In this document: piece after piece, positions 1-10,026 of the stretch
How the letters are laid out: each line of letters begins with the position of its first letter
Numbering within the stretch: position 1 is the stretch's first letter
From: Methanosarcina vacuolata Z-761
GTDB taxonomy: Archaea; Halobacteriota; Methanosarcinia; Methanosarcinales; Methanosarcinaceae
Reading direction: 5' to 3'
Length of the DNA stretch: 64,000 nucleotides
NCBI RefSeq assembly: GCF_000969905.1
Contig: NZ_CP009520.1
Location: 1,240,001-1,304,000 of the forward strand
Made by a program: the position numbers and the translations under genes
Notes under the pieces: generated by a model
The model's database searches: none
What the model saw: the letters and a program-made list of their open reading frames with translations, nothing else
Told to the model about the DNA's origin: nothing

Positions 1-485
1 CATATAATCTGTGTTTGTCGGTGGCTCAGTCACCGGTATGAATATTTATTGTTTCAGCTTTCAAGGGGTGACTCGCTTAAGAGTGGAGCCTTAAAATGAA
101 ACGAAAAAAGTTAAAACTGTAATTAAACATATTTCATTAAATAATTCTAAAACGGTGCTATTAAGGGCTAAATAAAATTCTTATTGTGAAACTCCAGGCA
201 AGCTACAGAGAACAGACTTCATATATCATTTAGATACAGAGAACAGACTTCATGTATCATTTAGATACAGAGAACAGACTTCATACAGCATTTAGATGCA
301 GAGAACAGACTTCTCATATAACATTTTATATGTTCATCAATACCGGCAAAAAGGGAAAAGCTCTTGATCCTCGATAACAACCATACATAATTAAGCTAGT
401 ACAATTCCTGCATGTTCACATTTAACGATCCAATCAAGCGAATACGATTCCAGGTAATAATTGAATAATTCAAGGTTTGCGTAAC
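1..485. other. Intergenic region upstream of the restriction-modification operon
   Basis: No gene was recognised here. The stretch is AT-rich and holds a tandem repeat at 204-328 (separate entry). The promoter of the hsd operon must lie here or further upstream, but I cannot point to a convincing TATA box. Confidence 0.6.
204..328. repeat. 31-bp tandem repeat, four copies
   Basis: Four head-to-tail units of about 31 bp start at 204, 235, 266 and 297. Each contains the core CAGAGAACAGACTTC followed by a slightly variable AT-rich part. The last copy is the most diverged. There are no unique spacers, so this is a slippage-type array and not CRISPR. It ends about 155 bp before hsdM. Confidence 0.85.
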
Positions 486-2882
486 ATGGCTCTTAAAAAA
501 TCCGAACTTTACTCTTCTCTCTGGTCCAGTTGTGACGAACTGCGTGGCGGAATGGATGCCAGCCAGTACAAGGACTATGTACTCGTTCTGTTATTTATCA
601 AATATGTCAGCGATAAATACGCCGGTGTGCCTTTTGCCCCTATCATCATCCCTGAAGGTGCAAGTTTCAAGGATATGGTCGCACTCAAAGGCAAACCAGA
701 TATCGGCGATCAGATCAACAAGAAAATAATTGGTCCACTGGTCAATGAAAACAAGCTGTCTGATATGCCGGACTTCAACGACGCTACCAAGCTCGGCAGC
801 GGTAAAGAACAGGTGGACAGGCTTACCAATCTCATTTCCATTTTTGAGAATCCTGCCCTTGATTTTTCGAAGAACCGTGCAGACGGTGACGATATCTTAG
901 GCGACGCTTATGAATATCTGATGCGTCACTTCGCAACGGAAAGCGGCAAAAGTAAAGGGCAATTCTACACTCCGGCCGAAGTCAGCAGGGTTATAGCAAA
1001 GATACTCGGTATCCGCCAGGCCAATACGACAAGTTCGACCACGGCTTATGATCCTACATGTGGTTCAGGTTCGTTGCTTTTGAAGGTCGCAGATGAAGCA
1101 AAAACCAAGATAACCCTGTACGGTCAGGAAAAAGACGCAGCTACGTCAGGTCTTGCTCGCATGAACATGATCCTGCATGAGAATCCTGAGGCACTTATTG
1201 TGCAGGGCAACACCCTGACAAATCCCAGGTTCAAGGACGGCGAAACACTCAAGACTTTTGATTATGTTGTCGCCAATCCGCCTTTTAGTGACAAACGCTG
1301 GAGCACTGGCCTTGATCCAATGAAAGATCCCCATGAGCGTTTCAAGCCTTTTGGGGTTCCGCCTTCCAAGCAGGGAGATTACGCTTATCTGTTACATATC
1401 GTTCGTTCGCTAAAGATCACAGGAAAAGGAGCCTGCATCCTGCCGCACGGCGTGTTATTCCGTGGTAATTCCGAGGCCGATATCCGCCGTGCCCTCATAC
1501 GCAGGGGTTACATTAAGGGAATTATCGGTCTTCCAGCCAACCTTTTCTACGGCACCGGCATCCCGGCCTGTATCGTTGTTATCGACAAGGAGGACGCACA
1601 AAACCGCAAAGATATCTTTATGATTGATGCCAGTGCGGGTTTCATGAAGGATGGTCCCAAGAACCGTCTCCAAGCTCAGGATATCCGCAAGATTGTGGAT
1701 GTTTTCAATAAGAAAGCTGAGGTCCCGAAATATTCGCGGATGGTCAGTTTTGAAGAGATCGAGAAGAATGAGTTCAACCTCAACCTTCCGCGCTATATCG
1801 ACAGCCAGCAGGCTGAGGACTTGCAGGATATTGAGGGACATTTGCATGGAGGCATTCCTTCTGCTGATGTGGATGCTCTCCAGCGGTACTGGGATGTCTG
1901 TCCACAGCTTCGGCAAGCCCTGTTCAAGGAGAATCGACCTGGATATCTGGGCCTTGCTGTGGACAAGGCAGATATCAAATCCACAATCTACGAGCATCCT
2001 GAGTTTGTTGCTTTCACAGCCGGTATGAATGCACATTTCACTGCCTGGCGCACTAAGAGTTCTGCTATGCTCCGGCAGTTGCAGGCAGGCTGCCATCCAA
2101 AGGAAATTATAGCCACGCTGGCAGAAGACCTGCTCGCTCACTATGAAGGTAAGCCTCTCATCGATAAGTACGATATTTATCAACACCTGATGGATTACTG
2201 GGAGGAAACGATGCAGGACGACTGCTATCTCATAGCTGACGAGGGATGGAAGGCTGAGACTTCTCGCATTATCGAGAAAGATAAGAAGGGAAGAGATAAA
2301 GACAAGGGCTGGACCTGCGACCTTGTGCCAAAGCCGTTTATTGTGTCCCGTTACTTCGCCAAAGAGCAGGAAGCTATCGATAAACTCGCTTCTGAGCTGG
2401 AAAGCATCACTGCCAGCATTACAGAGCTGGAAGAGGAACAGGGCGGCGAAGAAGGCGCATTCTCCGAACTTGATAAGGTTAATAAGGCCAATGTCGCTGC
2501 ACGCCTGAAGGATGTAAAAGGCGATACGGAAGCAAAGGACGAAGTTGCTGTTCTAAACGACTGGCTGAAACTCGCCAATAAAGAAGCAGACCTGAAAAAA
2601 CGTCTTAAGGAAGCCGAGTCCCTACTTGATTCAAAAGCCTGTCATTACTACCCCAGGCTGATCGAGGATGATGTCAAAACGCTGGTTGTGGAAGACAAAT
2701 GGCTCTCTTCACTTGATATGGCTATCCACGGCGAGATGGACCGGATCAGCCAGTCCCTTACTCAGCGTGTGAAGGAGCTTGCCGAACGCTATGAAACTCC
2801 TATGCCGCAGATGACCGACCGCGTTGCTGAGCTGGAGGGAAAAGTTAACCGGCATCTGGAGAGGATGGGGTTCAAATTATGA
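486..2882 (+). CDS. hsdM: Type I restriction-modification system, DNA methyltransferase subunit HsdM
   Basis: Modification subunit that methylates adenine N6 at the site chosen by HsdS, and part of the restriction complex with HsdR. An N-terminal HsdM helical domain is followed by GQFYTP (about residue 161), the SAM-binding motif DPTCGSGS (about 192) and the catalytic NPPF (267-270), counting from a TTG at 477. I chose the ATG at 486, preceded by AAGG, over that TTG; the difference is three residues. At roughly 800 residues it is longer than the common ~520. The extra C-terminal part (about 600-800) is charged and probably coiled-coil. Its stop overlaps hsdS by 4 bp (ATGA), so the genes are translationally coupled. 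All key residues are present, so it looks active. Confidence 0.95.
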   Translation: MALKKSELYSSLWSSCDELRGGMDASQYKDYVLVLLFIKYVSDKYAGVPFAPIIIPEGASFKDMVALKGKPDIGDQINKKIIGPLVNENKLSDMPDFNDATKLGSGKEQVDRLTNLISIFENPALDFSKNRADGDDILGDAYEYLMRHFATESGKSKGQFYTPAEVSRVIAKILGIRQANTTSSTTAYDPTCGSGSLLLKVADEAKTKITLYGQEKDAATSGLARMNMILHENPEALIVQGNTLTNPRFKDGETLKTFDYVVANPPFSDKRWSTGLDPMKDPHERFKPFGVPPSKQGDYAYLLHIVRSLKITGKGACILPHGVLFRGNSEADIRRALIRRGYIKGIIGLPANLFYGTGIPACIVVIDKEDAQNRKDIFMIDASAGFMKDGPKNRLQAQDIRKIVDVFNKKAEVPKYSRMVSFEEIEKNEFNLNLPRYIDSQQAEDLQDIEGHLHGGIPSADVDALQRYWDVCPQLRQALFKENRPGYLGLAVDKADIKSTIYEHPEFVAFTAGMNAHFTAWRTKSSAMLRQLQAGCHPKEIIATLAEDLLAHYEGKPLIDKYDIYQHLMDYWEETMQDDCYLIADEGWKAETSRIIEKDKKGRDKDKGWTCDLVPKPFIVSRYFAKEQEAIDKLASELESITASITELEEEQGGEEGAFSELDKVNKANVAARLKDVKGDTEAKDEVAVLNDWLKLANKEADLKKRLKEAESLLDSKACHYYPRLIEDDVKTLVVEDKWLSSLDMAIHGEMDRISQSLTQRVKELAERYETPMPQMTDRVAELEGKVNRHLERMGFKL

Positions 2883-4183
2883 GCGCGGAATGCAGTGCCG
2901 AGAACATCCCTTCCGGCTACAAAAAGACAGAGATAGGGGTGATTCCAGAAGATTGGGATGTTGTCACTACCTTAGATGCATGCTCTAAAATCCAAGATGG
3001 AACTCATTTTTCTCCACAGATCTCTGGAAATGACTATCTCTACATTACCTCTAAAAATATTCGATTCGGTTATTTTGACATATCTACTGCCTCTAGAATT
3101 GACACAGCCCAGCATCAAGTGATTTACAGGCGTTGTGATGTAAAAAAAGGTGATCTTCTTCTTACAAAGGACGGCGCAAGTACAGGAAACGCCGCACTTA
3201 ATACGCTTGATGAGGAGTTCAGCCTACTTTCAAGCGTCGCTTTTTTGAGATTCCATCAGAGTAAATACTGTGCAGCTTATTTCCTCCAGCAGATTCTAAC
3301 CTCTTCTGGACAACACCAGATTCAAGATGCTATGGCAGGTAATGCGATTACCCGTTTAACTCTTGAAAAAGTCAAAAAACTTCGCTTTCCTGTGCCACCT
3401 ACTCTCGCCGAACAAGAAGCCATCGCCGAAGCTCTCTCCGATACGGATGCCCTTATCGAATCCCTTGAGCAGCTCATCGCCAAGAAACGCCAGATCAAAC
3501 AGGGCGCCATGCAGGAGTTGCTGACTGGTAAGAGAAGGCTGCCGGGGTTTAGTGGGGAGTGGAAAGTGAAGTTGCTTGATGACCTATTCGACTTCAGTGG
3601 TGGACTGTCAGCTTCTCGTGATCAGCTTTCCATGGAAGGATATTGCTATCTGCATTACGGAGACATTCACACATCGAAAAAAAACTTTATTGATGTTAGA
3701 TCTGAACAACAGGACATACCAAAACTCAATATCTCTTTGAAAAAAGTGGCCTCTCCATCATTGCTTAATGATGGAGACGTTGTCTTTGTAGATGCTTCCG
3801 AAGACGACGAAGGCACGAGCAGACATATTGTAGTTTTCAATAAAGATAAAATCCCTTTCATTTCAGGCCTGCACACTATCGTTGCAAAGAGCAAGAAAAA
3901 CGAATTGGATAAACAGTACCTACGGTACTGTTTTCAAACTGATGACGTAAAAAAACAGTTTTATTTCTTTGCTGTTGGAACCAAGGTTTCTGGGATTAGC
4001 AAGACGAACATCGTGAAAATCACGCTTCCGGTTCCTTCACTATCCGAACAAGCCGCCATCGCAGCTATCCTCTCTGACATGGACTCAGAAATTACCGCGC
4101 TGGAAGAAAAGCTTGCTAAGGCTCGCCAGATCAAGCAGGGTATGATGCAGGAACTGCTTACAGGGAGGATTAGATTAGTATGA
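2879..4183 (+). CDS. hsdS: Type I restriction-modification system, specificity subunit HsdS
   Basis: Determines the bipartite DNA recognition sequence. The protein has the usual two-fold layout: target-recognition domain 1 (about 10-170), a helical spacer, target-recognition domain 2 (about 230-380) and a second spacer. The spacers are recognisable as internal repeats: LAEQEAIAEALSDTDALIE and later LSEQAAIAAILSDMDSEI, each followed by a KARQIKQG-like helix and MQELLTG. This symmetry is diagnostic for HsdS. The two recognition domains differ from each other, as expected for an asymmetric target. Start and stop both overlap neighbours as ATGA. The specificity cannot be read from sequence. Confidence 0.95.
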   Translation: MSAECSAENIPSGYKKTEIGVIPEDWDVVTTLDACSKIQDGTHFSPQISGNDYLYITSKNIRFGYFDISTASRIDTAQHQVIYRRCDVKKGDLLLTKDGASTGNAALNTLDEEFSLLSSVAFLRFHQSKYCAAYFLQQILTSSGQHQIQDAMAGNAITRLTLEKVKKLRFPVPPTLAEQEAIAEALSDTDALIESLEQLIAKKRQIKQGAMQELLTGKRRLPGFSGEWKVKLLDDLFDFSGGLSASRDQLSMEGYCYLHYGDIHTSKKNFIDVRSEQQDIPKLNISLKKVASPSLLNDGDVVFVDASEDDEGTSRHIVVFNKDKIPFISGLHTIVAKSKKNELDKQYLRYCFQTDDVKKQFYFFAVGTKVSGISKTNIVKITLPVPSLSEQAAIAAILSDMDSEITALEEKLAKARQIKQGMMQELLTGRIRLV

Positions 4184-7100
4184 ACATTGGAAAACCCGAA
4201 AGAGCCACCCAGGACCGAATAATCTCTCTTTTTCATGATGAGCTTGGCTATCGCTACGTAGGCAACTGGATTGACCGGGACGGTAACAGCAACATCGAGG
4301 AAGGACTACTCAATGCCTACCTGACAAAAAGCAGCTACACCCCCACCCAGATAGGCGTTGCTCTCTACAAGCTGGACATTGAAGCAAACAACCACAACCG
4401 AAGCCTCTACGGCAACAACAAAGCTGTCTATAGTCTGTTACGTTATGGCATTCCTGTGAAAACTGAGGCTGGAAAGGTCACTGATAACGTCTACCTTATA
4501 AACTGGCAGGAGCCGGAGAAGAACGATTTTGCCATTGCCGAGGAAGTAACACTCAGAGGAAACCGCGAGCGTAGGCCTGACATCGTGCTCTATGTAAACG
4601 GCATTGCAATCGGCGTGCTGGAACTGAAAAACAGCCGTGTGACAATCGGTGATGGAATCCGCCAGAGCTTATCCAACCAGAGCCCAGAGTTCAACGAATG
4701 GTTCTTCAGCACTGTCCAGTTCATCTTTGCAGGCAACGATTCCGAGGGCTTAAAATATGGCGCTATCGGCACGCCTGAAAAGTACTTCCTTGAATGGAAA
4801 GAAGACGAAAAGGATAACAGCCGTTTCAAGCTCGATAAATACCTGCTCAAGATGTGTAATAAGGACCGACTTATAGAGCTGATGCATGACTTCGTGCTCT
4901 TTGATGGCGGCGTCAAGAAACTACCACGGGTTCACCAGTATTTTGCTGTCAAAGCAGCACAGAAACATGTTATGCAGCGCAGGGGAGGTATTATCTGGCA
5001 TACACAGGGCAGTGGCAAAAGTATTGTCATGGTGCTGCTTGCCAAATGGATACTCGAAAACAATCCCAATGCCCGCGTGGTGGTAGTCACAGACCGCGAC
5101 GAGCTGGACAAACAGATCAAAAGAATCTTCAATGATGCAGGGGAAGATATCGAACGTACCACCAGCGGTCGCGAACTGATAAGCATGCTCGGCCAGGCCA
5201 AACCACGTCTGCTCTGCTCCCTTATCCATAAATTCGGCCGTAAAGGTGTTGACGATTTCGATGCGTTTATCAGAGATCTGGAATCCCAGCCAGGTAAAGC
5301 CGTAGGCGATATTTTTGTCTTTGTGGACGAATGCCACCGCACCCAGAGCGGCAAATTGCACCGGGCTATGAAGGCGATCATGCCAAATGCTGTCTTTATC
5401 GGTTTCACAGGTACACCACTGCTCAAGAAGGATAAACAGACCAGCCTGGAAGTTTTCGGCGGCTACATCCATACCTACAAGTTTTGTGAAGCGGTAGAAG
5501 ACAAAGTAGTGCTCGATCTAGTTTATGAATCACGCGACATCGATCAGCGCCTTGGCTCCGAGACAAAAATAGATGCATGGTTTGAGGCAAAAACCAGAGG
5601 ACTTAACGACTGGCAGAAAGACGAACTCAAAAAGCATTGGGGCACCATGCAGAAAGTGCTCAGTTCACGCTCTCGCATGGATCAGGTGGTAACTGACATT
5701 ATTTTTGATTTTGGCGTAAAAAAGCCTCGCCTGACCAGCGAACGCGGAAATGCTATTCTGGTAGCTTCAAGCATCTATGAAGCTTGCAAGTACTTCACCC
5801 TCTTCCAGAAGACACTTTTCAAAGGCAAATGTGCCGTGGTAACCTCCTACAATCCGCAGGCTCAGGACGTAACAAAAGAAGATACAGGCGCAAATACCGA
5901 AACAGAAAAAGAGTTCATCTACAACACCTACACCGAGCTGCTCAAAGATATAGAAACCAGGCCAGGCATGACAAAAACCGAGACCTATGAAGAGAAAGCA
6001 AAGGATCTGTTCACTAAAGAACCGGCGAACATGAAATTGCTTATCGTTGTGGATAAACTTCTCACAGGCTTTGATGCACCTCCCTGTACCTATCTCTACA
6101 TAGACAAGTCAATGAAAGATCACGGCCTGTTTCAGGCAATCTGTCGCACTAACCGGCTGGACGGAGACGACAAAGAGTTCGGTTATATTGTGGATTACAA
6201 AGACCTTTTCAAGAATCTGGTAAACGATAAAGGGACCGGAGCACTTCAGGTTTATTCCTCCGAGCTTGACTACAGCGCTGGCGGCGCTAGTCCGGAAGTG
6301 TTGATGCAGGACCGCCGGAAAAAAGGTAGGGGGCGCCTTGACAATGCTTTAGAGGCATTGGCTATACTCTGCGAGCCTGTTGAACCGCCGAAAGGAGAAC
6401 TGGAGCACATTCACTACTTCTGTGGAAATACGGAAATCCCAACTGACCTCCAGGAACGCGAAACTCAACGTGCTGCTCTCTACAAAGCTACTGCTTCACT
6501 CGTTCGTTCCTATGCAAACATTTCCGACGAACTGGAAGCTGCAGGATATAGTAGCTCAGATATTTCTCGCATTAAACAGCTACTGGAATATTACCGGAAT
6601 ATCCGTGAGATCATCCGCAGGGCTAGCGGTGAAAGTCTTGATCTGAAAGCTTATGAAGCAGATATGCGCCATCTTATCGACACTTACATCGAGGCAGCCG
6701 AGCCCAGAAAGGTTTCATCCTTTGAAGATATGCCTCTTCTGGACTTGATCGTAAAAACGGGAATTGACAAAGCCATTGCAACTCAGCTTGATAGACTGAA
6801 GGGCAACAAAAACGCTGTTGCTGAGACTATCGAGAACAATGTCCGCAGCAAAATTATCAAGGAACAACTGAACGACCCGGCATATTACGAGAAGATGTCT
6901 GCCCTGCTGGAAGAAATTATAGCAGCCAGGAAGGCAAAAGCCATTGAATATGAGGAATACTTAAAACGGATTGCGGATCTGGTAAAGCAGGTGGAGGCAG
7001 GACATGAGGACGATATCGTCGATGTACTGAAGAAAAGCCCTGCTTTAAGAGCACTCTACAACAACCTGAAAGACTGCGGGAAAAAGTTAGAGGGCCAGAT

Positions 7101-7320
7101 AAAAGAAAACGACGAATACGGCGAATATATATTACCCAGCGATCCGACTCTTGACCTGGCACTGAGACTCGATGAAACAATAAAAAGGGTAAGGTCCGAT
7201 GACTGGCGTGGTGTTGAACCACGTGAAAGGACTATAAAGCACGCCTTGTACGAGGTCCTGCATGACGAAGCAGAGGTTAACCGTATCTTCTTTATCATCA
7301 AGGCACAAAAGGAATACTGA
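4180..7320 (+). CDS. hsdR: Type I restriction-modification system, restriction/translocase subunit HsdR
   Basis: Motor and nuclease subunit of the type I complex; translocates DNA with ATP and cuts at a distance. The N-terminal nuclease core has an Asp (D134 in RPDIVLY) and the ELK pair (E148, K150) of the PD-(D/E)xK fold. The helicase part shows Walker A TQGSGKS (275-281), Walker B DECH (383-386), FTGTP and later motifs up to about 700, followed by a helical C-terminal region that binds HsdM. The length of 1046 residues is normal and no frameshift was seen. It overlaps hsdS by 4 bp and its stop overlaps the start of the next gene by one base. Confidence 0.95.
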   Translation: MNIGKPERATQDRIISLFHDELGYRYVGNWIDRDGNSNIEEGLLNAYLTKSSYTPTQIGVALYKLDIEANNHNRSLYGNNKAVYSLLRYGIPVKTEAGKVTDNVYLINWQEPEKNDFAIAEEVTLRGNRERRPDIVLYVNGIAIGVLELKNSRVTIGDGIRQSLSNQSPEFNEWFFSTVQFIFAGNDSEGLKYGAIGTPEKYFLEWKEDEKDNSRFKLDKYLLKMCNKDRLIELMHDFVLFDGGVKKLPRVHQYFAVKAAQKHVMQRRGGIIWHTQGSGKSIVMVLLAKWILENNPNARVVVVTDRDELDKQIKRIFNDAGEDIERTTSGRELISMLGQAKPRLLCSLIHKFGRKGVDDFDAFIRDLESQPGKAVGDIFVFVDECHRTQSGKLHRAMKAIMPNAVFIGFTGTPLLKKDKQTSLEVFGGYIHTYKFCEAVEDKVVLDLVYESRDIDQRLGSETKIDAWFEAKTRGLNDWQKDELKKHWGTMQKVLSSRSRMDQVVTDIIFDFGVKKPRLTSERGNAILVASSIYEACKYFTLFQKTLFKGKCAVVTSYNPQAQDVTKEDTGANTETEKEFIYNTYTELLKDIETRPGMTKTETYEEKAKDLFTKEPANMKLLIVVDKLLTGFDAPPCTYLYIDKSMKDHGLFQAICRTNRLDGDDKEFGYIVDYKDLFKNLVNDKGTGALQVYSSELDYSAGGASPEVLMQDRRKKGRGRLDNALEALAILCEPVEPPKGELEHIHYFCGNTEIPTDLQERETQRAALYKATASLVRSYANISDELEAAGYSSSDISRIKQLLEYYRNIREIIRRASGESLDLKAYEADMRHLIDTYIEAAEPRKVSSFEDMPLLDLIVKTGIDKAIATQLDRLKGNKNAVAETIENNVRSKIIKEQLNDPAYYEKMSALLEEIIAARKAKAIEYEEYLKRIADLVKQVEAGHEDDIVDVLKKSPALRALYNNLKDCGKKLEGQIKENDEYGEYILPSDPTLDLALRLDETIKRVRSDDWRGVEPRERTIKHALYEVLHDEAEVNRIFFIIKAQKEY

Positions 7321-8036
7321 TGAATACCCAGATCGAACTTGGTGATATCACAGTAGACGTAGTTTTCAAGGATATCAAGAACATTCATCTGAGCGTGTAT
7401 CCTCCAGCCGGTAGGGTAAAAATCTCTGCTCCTTTGCGAATGAATATTGATACAATTCGTGTTTTCGCCATTTCCAAATTAGGCTGGATCAAAAAGAAGC
7501 AGAAAAAATTCAGGGAACAGGAGCGTGAAACTCCCCGTGAGTACCTGGATCTTGAAAGCCATTACGTGTGGGGAAGACGCTATTTGCTTAAAGTTATCGA
7601 AGTTGATGAAGCACCTTCTGTCGAATTGAAACATAATAAGATGATATTGCGAGTGCGACCTGGAGCAGATGACAAAAAGAAGCAATCTGTTATTGATGCA
7701 TGGTATCGTGAACAACTCAAGAAAGCTGTGCCACCGGTAATTGCCATGTGGGAACCATTACTGGGAGTGAAGGTAGAGCGGTTCTTTGTGCAAAGGATGA
7801 AAACAAAATGGGGAAGCTGCAACCACAAAGCACGTAATATTAGACTCAACACTGAACTTGCCAAGAAGCCAAAAGAATGTCTTGAATATACCATTGTACA
7901 TGAAATGGCACATCTGCTGGAGCCAACACATAATTCTCGCTTTATAACGCTAATGGACCAGTTCATGCCAAAATGGCAGTTCTGCAAGGATAAACTGAAC
8001 CAGTTACCGGTCAGCCATGAGGAATGGGCTTATTGA
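7320..8036 (+). CDS. SprT/YgjP-like zinc metalloprotease family protein (DUF45)
   Basis: Predicted zinc-dependent metallopeptidase of the YgjP/WLM-related DUF45 group. The motif VHEMAHLLEPTHNSRF contains HEMAH (H194, E195, H198), the expected zinc-binding and catalytic site, and the region before it (MKTKWGSC, IRLNTELA) is typical of the family. The ATG shares one base with the hsdR stop, so it is the fourth gene of the restriction operon. Genes of this family are often found behind type I hsdR genes, but what they do there is not established; processing of HsdR is one idea and only inference. No signal peptide or membrane segment, so probably cytoplasmic. Confidence 0.85.
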   Translation: MNTQIELGDITVDVVFKDIKNIHLSVYPPAGRVKISAPLRMNIDTIRVFAISKLGWIKKKQKKFREQERETPREYLDLESHYVWGRRYLLKVIEVDEAPSVELKHNKMILRVRPGADDKKKQSVIDAWYREQLKKAVPPVIAMWEPLLGVKVERFFVQRMKTKWGSCNHKARNIRLNTELAKKPKECLEYTIVHEMAHLLEPTHNSRFITLMDQFMPKWQFCKDKLNQLPVSHEEWAY

Positions 8037-8476
8037 TACAATTCCTTTGTACCCAATTACCAGTTTCTATGTATCCTTTTCAAATTTAATTCCTTATGAC
8101 TTCTTTAAAGTCACATTCAAGTTGGTTCAATGACTTGCTTGCTTCATTTTTGTAAAATAAGGGCATTCTACAAGCCCTTCATTAATCAGTTATGTAAACT
8201 GTTCTGAGCCGTGAAAGGAATCTACCTCGTTTTTGTTAACTGTAAACTAAAAATACTATGGTATACCTATTGAGGAAAAGTTTCAGAGAGCCACAGCGTA
8301 AACCAGGAAATCTTCCTGAAAAAGCCGGGTTCCTGAGAAAAAATATATGTAACATTTGTATTAATACATTGGAGCTTACAAAATAGGACATAATATTATA
8401 AAATGACAAGTATTATATAGATATTATTTTCCTGTTTTGCCGAAAGAATCTATCTCAATAAAACAAAGACTGAGGG
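8037..8476. other. Intergenic region between the hsd operon and the isopropylmalate synthase
   Basis: No gene seen. The end of the region has an AT-rich promoter-like stretch around 8395-8430. About 8305-8335 can form small hairpins (AGGAA with TTCCT), possibly a leader of the amino-acid gene; this is weak evidence. Confidence 0.4.
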
Positions 8477-8479
8477 ATT

Positions 8480-9967
8480 ATATTATTCGAAAATGTCCGC
8501 TTTCTGGATACTACTTTGAGAGACGGTGAACAAACACCTGGCGTTGCCCTTACAAAGGACAAGAAGCTTTTAATCGCCCGAGCGCTTGATGAGATGGGAG
8601 TCTCGATAATTGAGGCCGGTTCTGCCATCACTTCCAAGGGTGAAAGAGAGTCTATCAAGGCTGTTGCAAATGCAGGGCTTAAAGCTGAAATTTGCAGCTA
8701 CTGCAGGATTGTAAAGTCCGATGTTGACCATGCTCTGGAATGCGATGTTGACTCTATCCATCTTGTAGCACCTGTTTCGGACCTTCATATAAGGACGAAA
8801 ATCAAAAAGGACCGGGATGCAGTACGGCAGATCGCAGCTGAAGTAACGGAATATGCCAAGGACCACGGCCTGATTGTGGAATTGAGCGGGGAAGATGCCT
8901 CGCGTGCAGACCCTGAGTTTCTAAAGGCCATCTATGCCGACGGAATAGCTGCAGGCGCTGACAGGTTATGCTTCTGCGATACTGTAGGTCTTCTGGTACC
9001 TGAAAGGACAACCAAAATTTTCCGGGACCTGACTTCCTCGCTGAAAGCACCTATCAGCATTCACTGCCACAACGATTTCGGTTTTGCAACTGCGAACACG
9101 GTTGCTGCCCTGGCTGCAGGGGCAAAACAGGCCCACGTAACTGTTAACGGGTTAGGAGAAAGAGCTGGAAACGCATCCCTTGAAGAAGTAGTAACGAGCC
9201 TGGAATGGCTCTACAAGTACAATACAGGTATCAAGCATGAGATGATCTACCGGACTTCAAGGCTTGTAAGCCGGCTTACAGGAATTCCCGTATCACCAAA
9301 TAAGGCTCTTGTAGGTGGAAACGCATTCACTCACGAAGCAGGTATTCATGTCCACGGTCTTCTTGCCGATAAGGCGACCTATGAGCCGATGAGTCCGGGA
9401 TATATCGGAAGGCAGCGTCAGATCGTACTTGGAAAACATGCAGGACGCAGCTCGATTACTCTTGCCTTAAAGGAAATGGGGCTTGTAGCTGATGAGGCCC
9501 AGACCGAAGAAATTTTCAACCGGGTCAAGCAGATGGGTGACCAGGGAAAACACGTAACTGATGCTGACCTGCACACTATTGCAGAAACCGTACTTGATAT
9601 TTATAAGGAACCACTGGTAAAACTGGAAGAGTTTACCATTGTGTCCGGAAACCGTGTGACTCCAACGGCATCGATAAAACTTAACGTAAAAGATAAAGCT
9701 ATAGTACAGGCAGGAATCGGGAACGGGCCTGTAGATGCTGTAATCAACGCAATCCGGAGAGCTGTAAGTTCCTGTGCGGAAGATATTATCCTTGAAGAGT
9801 ATCATGTAGACTCGATCACTGGTGGAACCGACGCCCTTGTTGAAGTAAGGGTGAAACTTTCCAAAGATGGAAAGGAAGTTACTGCAAGCGGAGCCAGGAC
9901 GGACATAATTATGGCCTCCGTAGAAGCTGTAATGAACGGCATGAACCGCCTTATCCGGGCCGAGTGA
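8480..9967 (+). CDS. 2-isopropylmalate synthase / (R)-citramalate synthase family protein
   Basis: Condenses acetyl-CoA with a 2-oxo acid, the first step toward leucine (with 2-oxoisovalerate) or, in methanogens, isoleucine via citramalate (with pyruvate). The catalytic TIM barrel shows FLDTTLRDGEQTPGV at its start, the metal-binding HCHNDFGFA about 9062-9085, and a C-terminal LeuA-type regulatory domain after about residue 370. The first ordinary start codon (TTG at 8516) lies inside DTTLRDGEQ and would remove the metal-binding Asp. The frame stays open upstream to a TGA at 8471-8473 and reads ILFENVRFLDTT, so translation probably begins at ATA 8480 or ATT 8477, behind GAGG. It precedes ilvBHC. 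LeuA and CimA cannot be told apart by eye. Confidence 0.85.
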   Translation: MLFENVRFLDTTLRDGEQTPGVALTKDKKLLIARALDEMGVSIIEAGSAITSKGERESIKAVANAGLKAEICSYCRIVKSDVDHALECDVDSIHLVAPVSDLHIRTKIKKDRDAVRQIAAEVTEYAKDHGLIVELSGEDASRADPEFLKAIYADGIAAGADRLCFCDTVGLLVPERTTKIFRDLTSSLKAPISIHCHNDFGFATANTVAALAAGAKQAHVTVNGLGERAGNASLEEVVTSLEWLYKYNTGIKHEMIYRTSRLVSRLTGIPVSPNKALVGGNAFTHEAGIHVHGLLADKATYEPMSPGYIGRQRQIVLGKHAGRSSITLALKEMGLVADEAQTEEIFNRVKQMGDQGKHVTDADLHTIAETVLDIYKEPLVKLEEFTIVSGNRVTPTASIKLNVKDKAIVQAGIGNGPVDAVINAIRRAVSSCAEDIILEEYHVDSITGGTDALVEVRVKLSKDGKEVTASGARTDIIMASVEAVMNGMNRLIRAE

Positions 9968-9996
9968 TTTCAGAAAATGAATTATAAAAATTTTTC

Positions 9997-10026
9997 AGGA
10001 GGGCTGTTCTGTCCTCTCCTCTTTTT
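9997..10026 (+). terminator. Hairpin followed by T-run after the synthase gene
   Basis: An imperfect stem AGGAGGGC...GTCCTCTCCT lies about 30 bp after the stop and is followed by CTTTTT. It is a plausible transcription terminator separating this gene from ilvB. Confidence 0.5.

Noticed and set aside
204-328. CRISPR-like array of 31-bp units
   Set aside because: The units follow each other without unique spacers and the variable part changes only slightly; no cas genes are nearby.
1455-2186. Long minus-strand open frame (243 codons) opposite hsdM
   Set aside because: It lies entirely within hsdM, whose protein has all family motifs; the antisense frame shows no domain or ribosome-binding site.
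4921-5472. Minus-strand open frame (183 codons) opposite hsdR
   Set aside because: Antisense shadow of the helicase region with no recognisable similarity.
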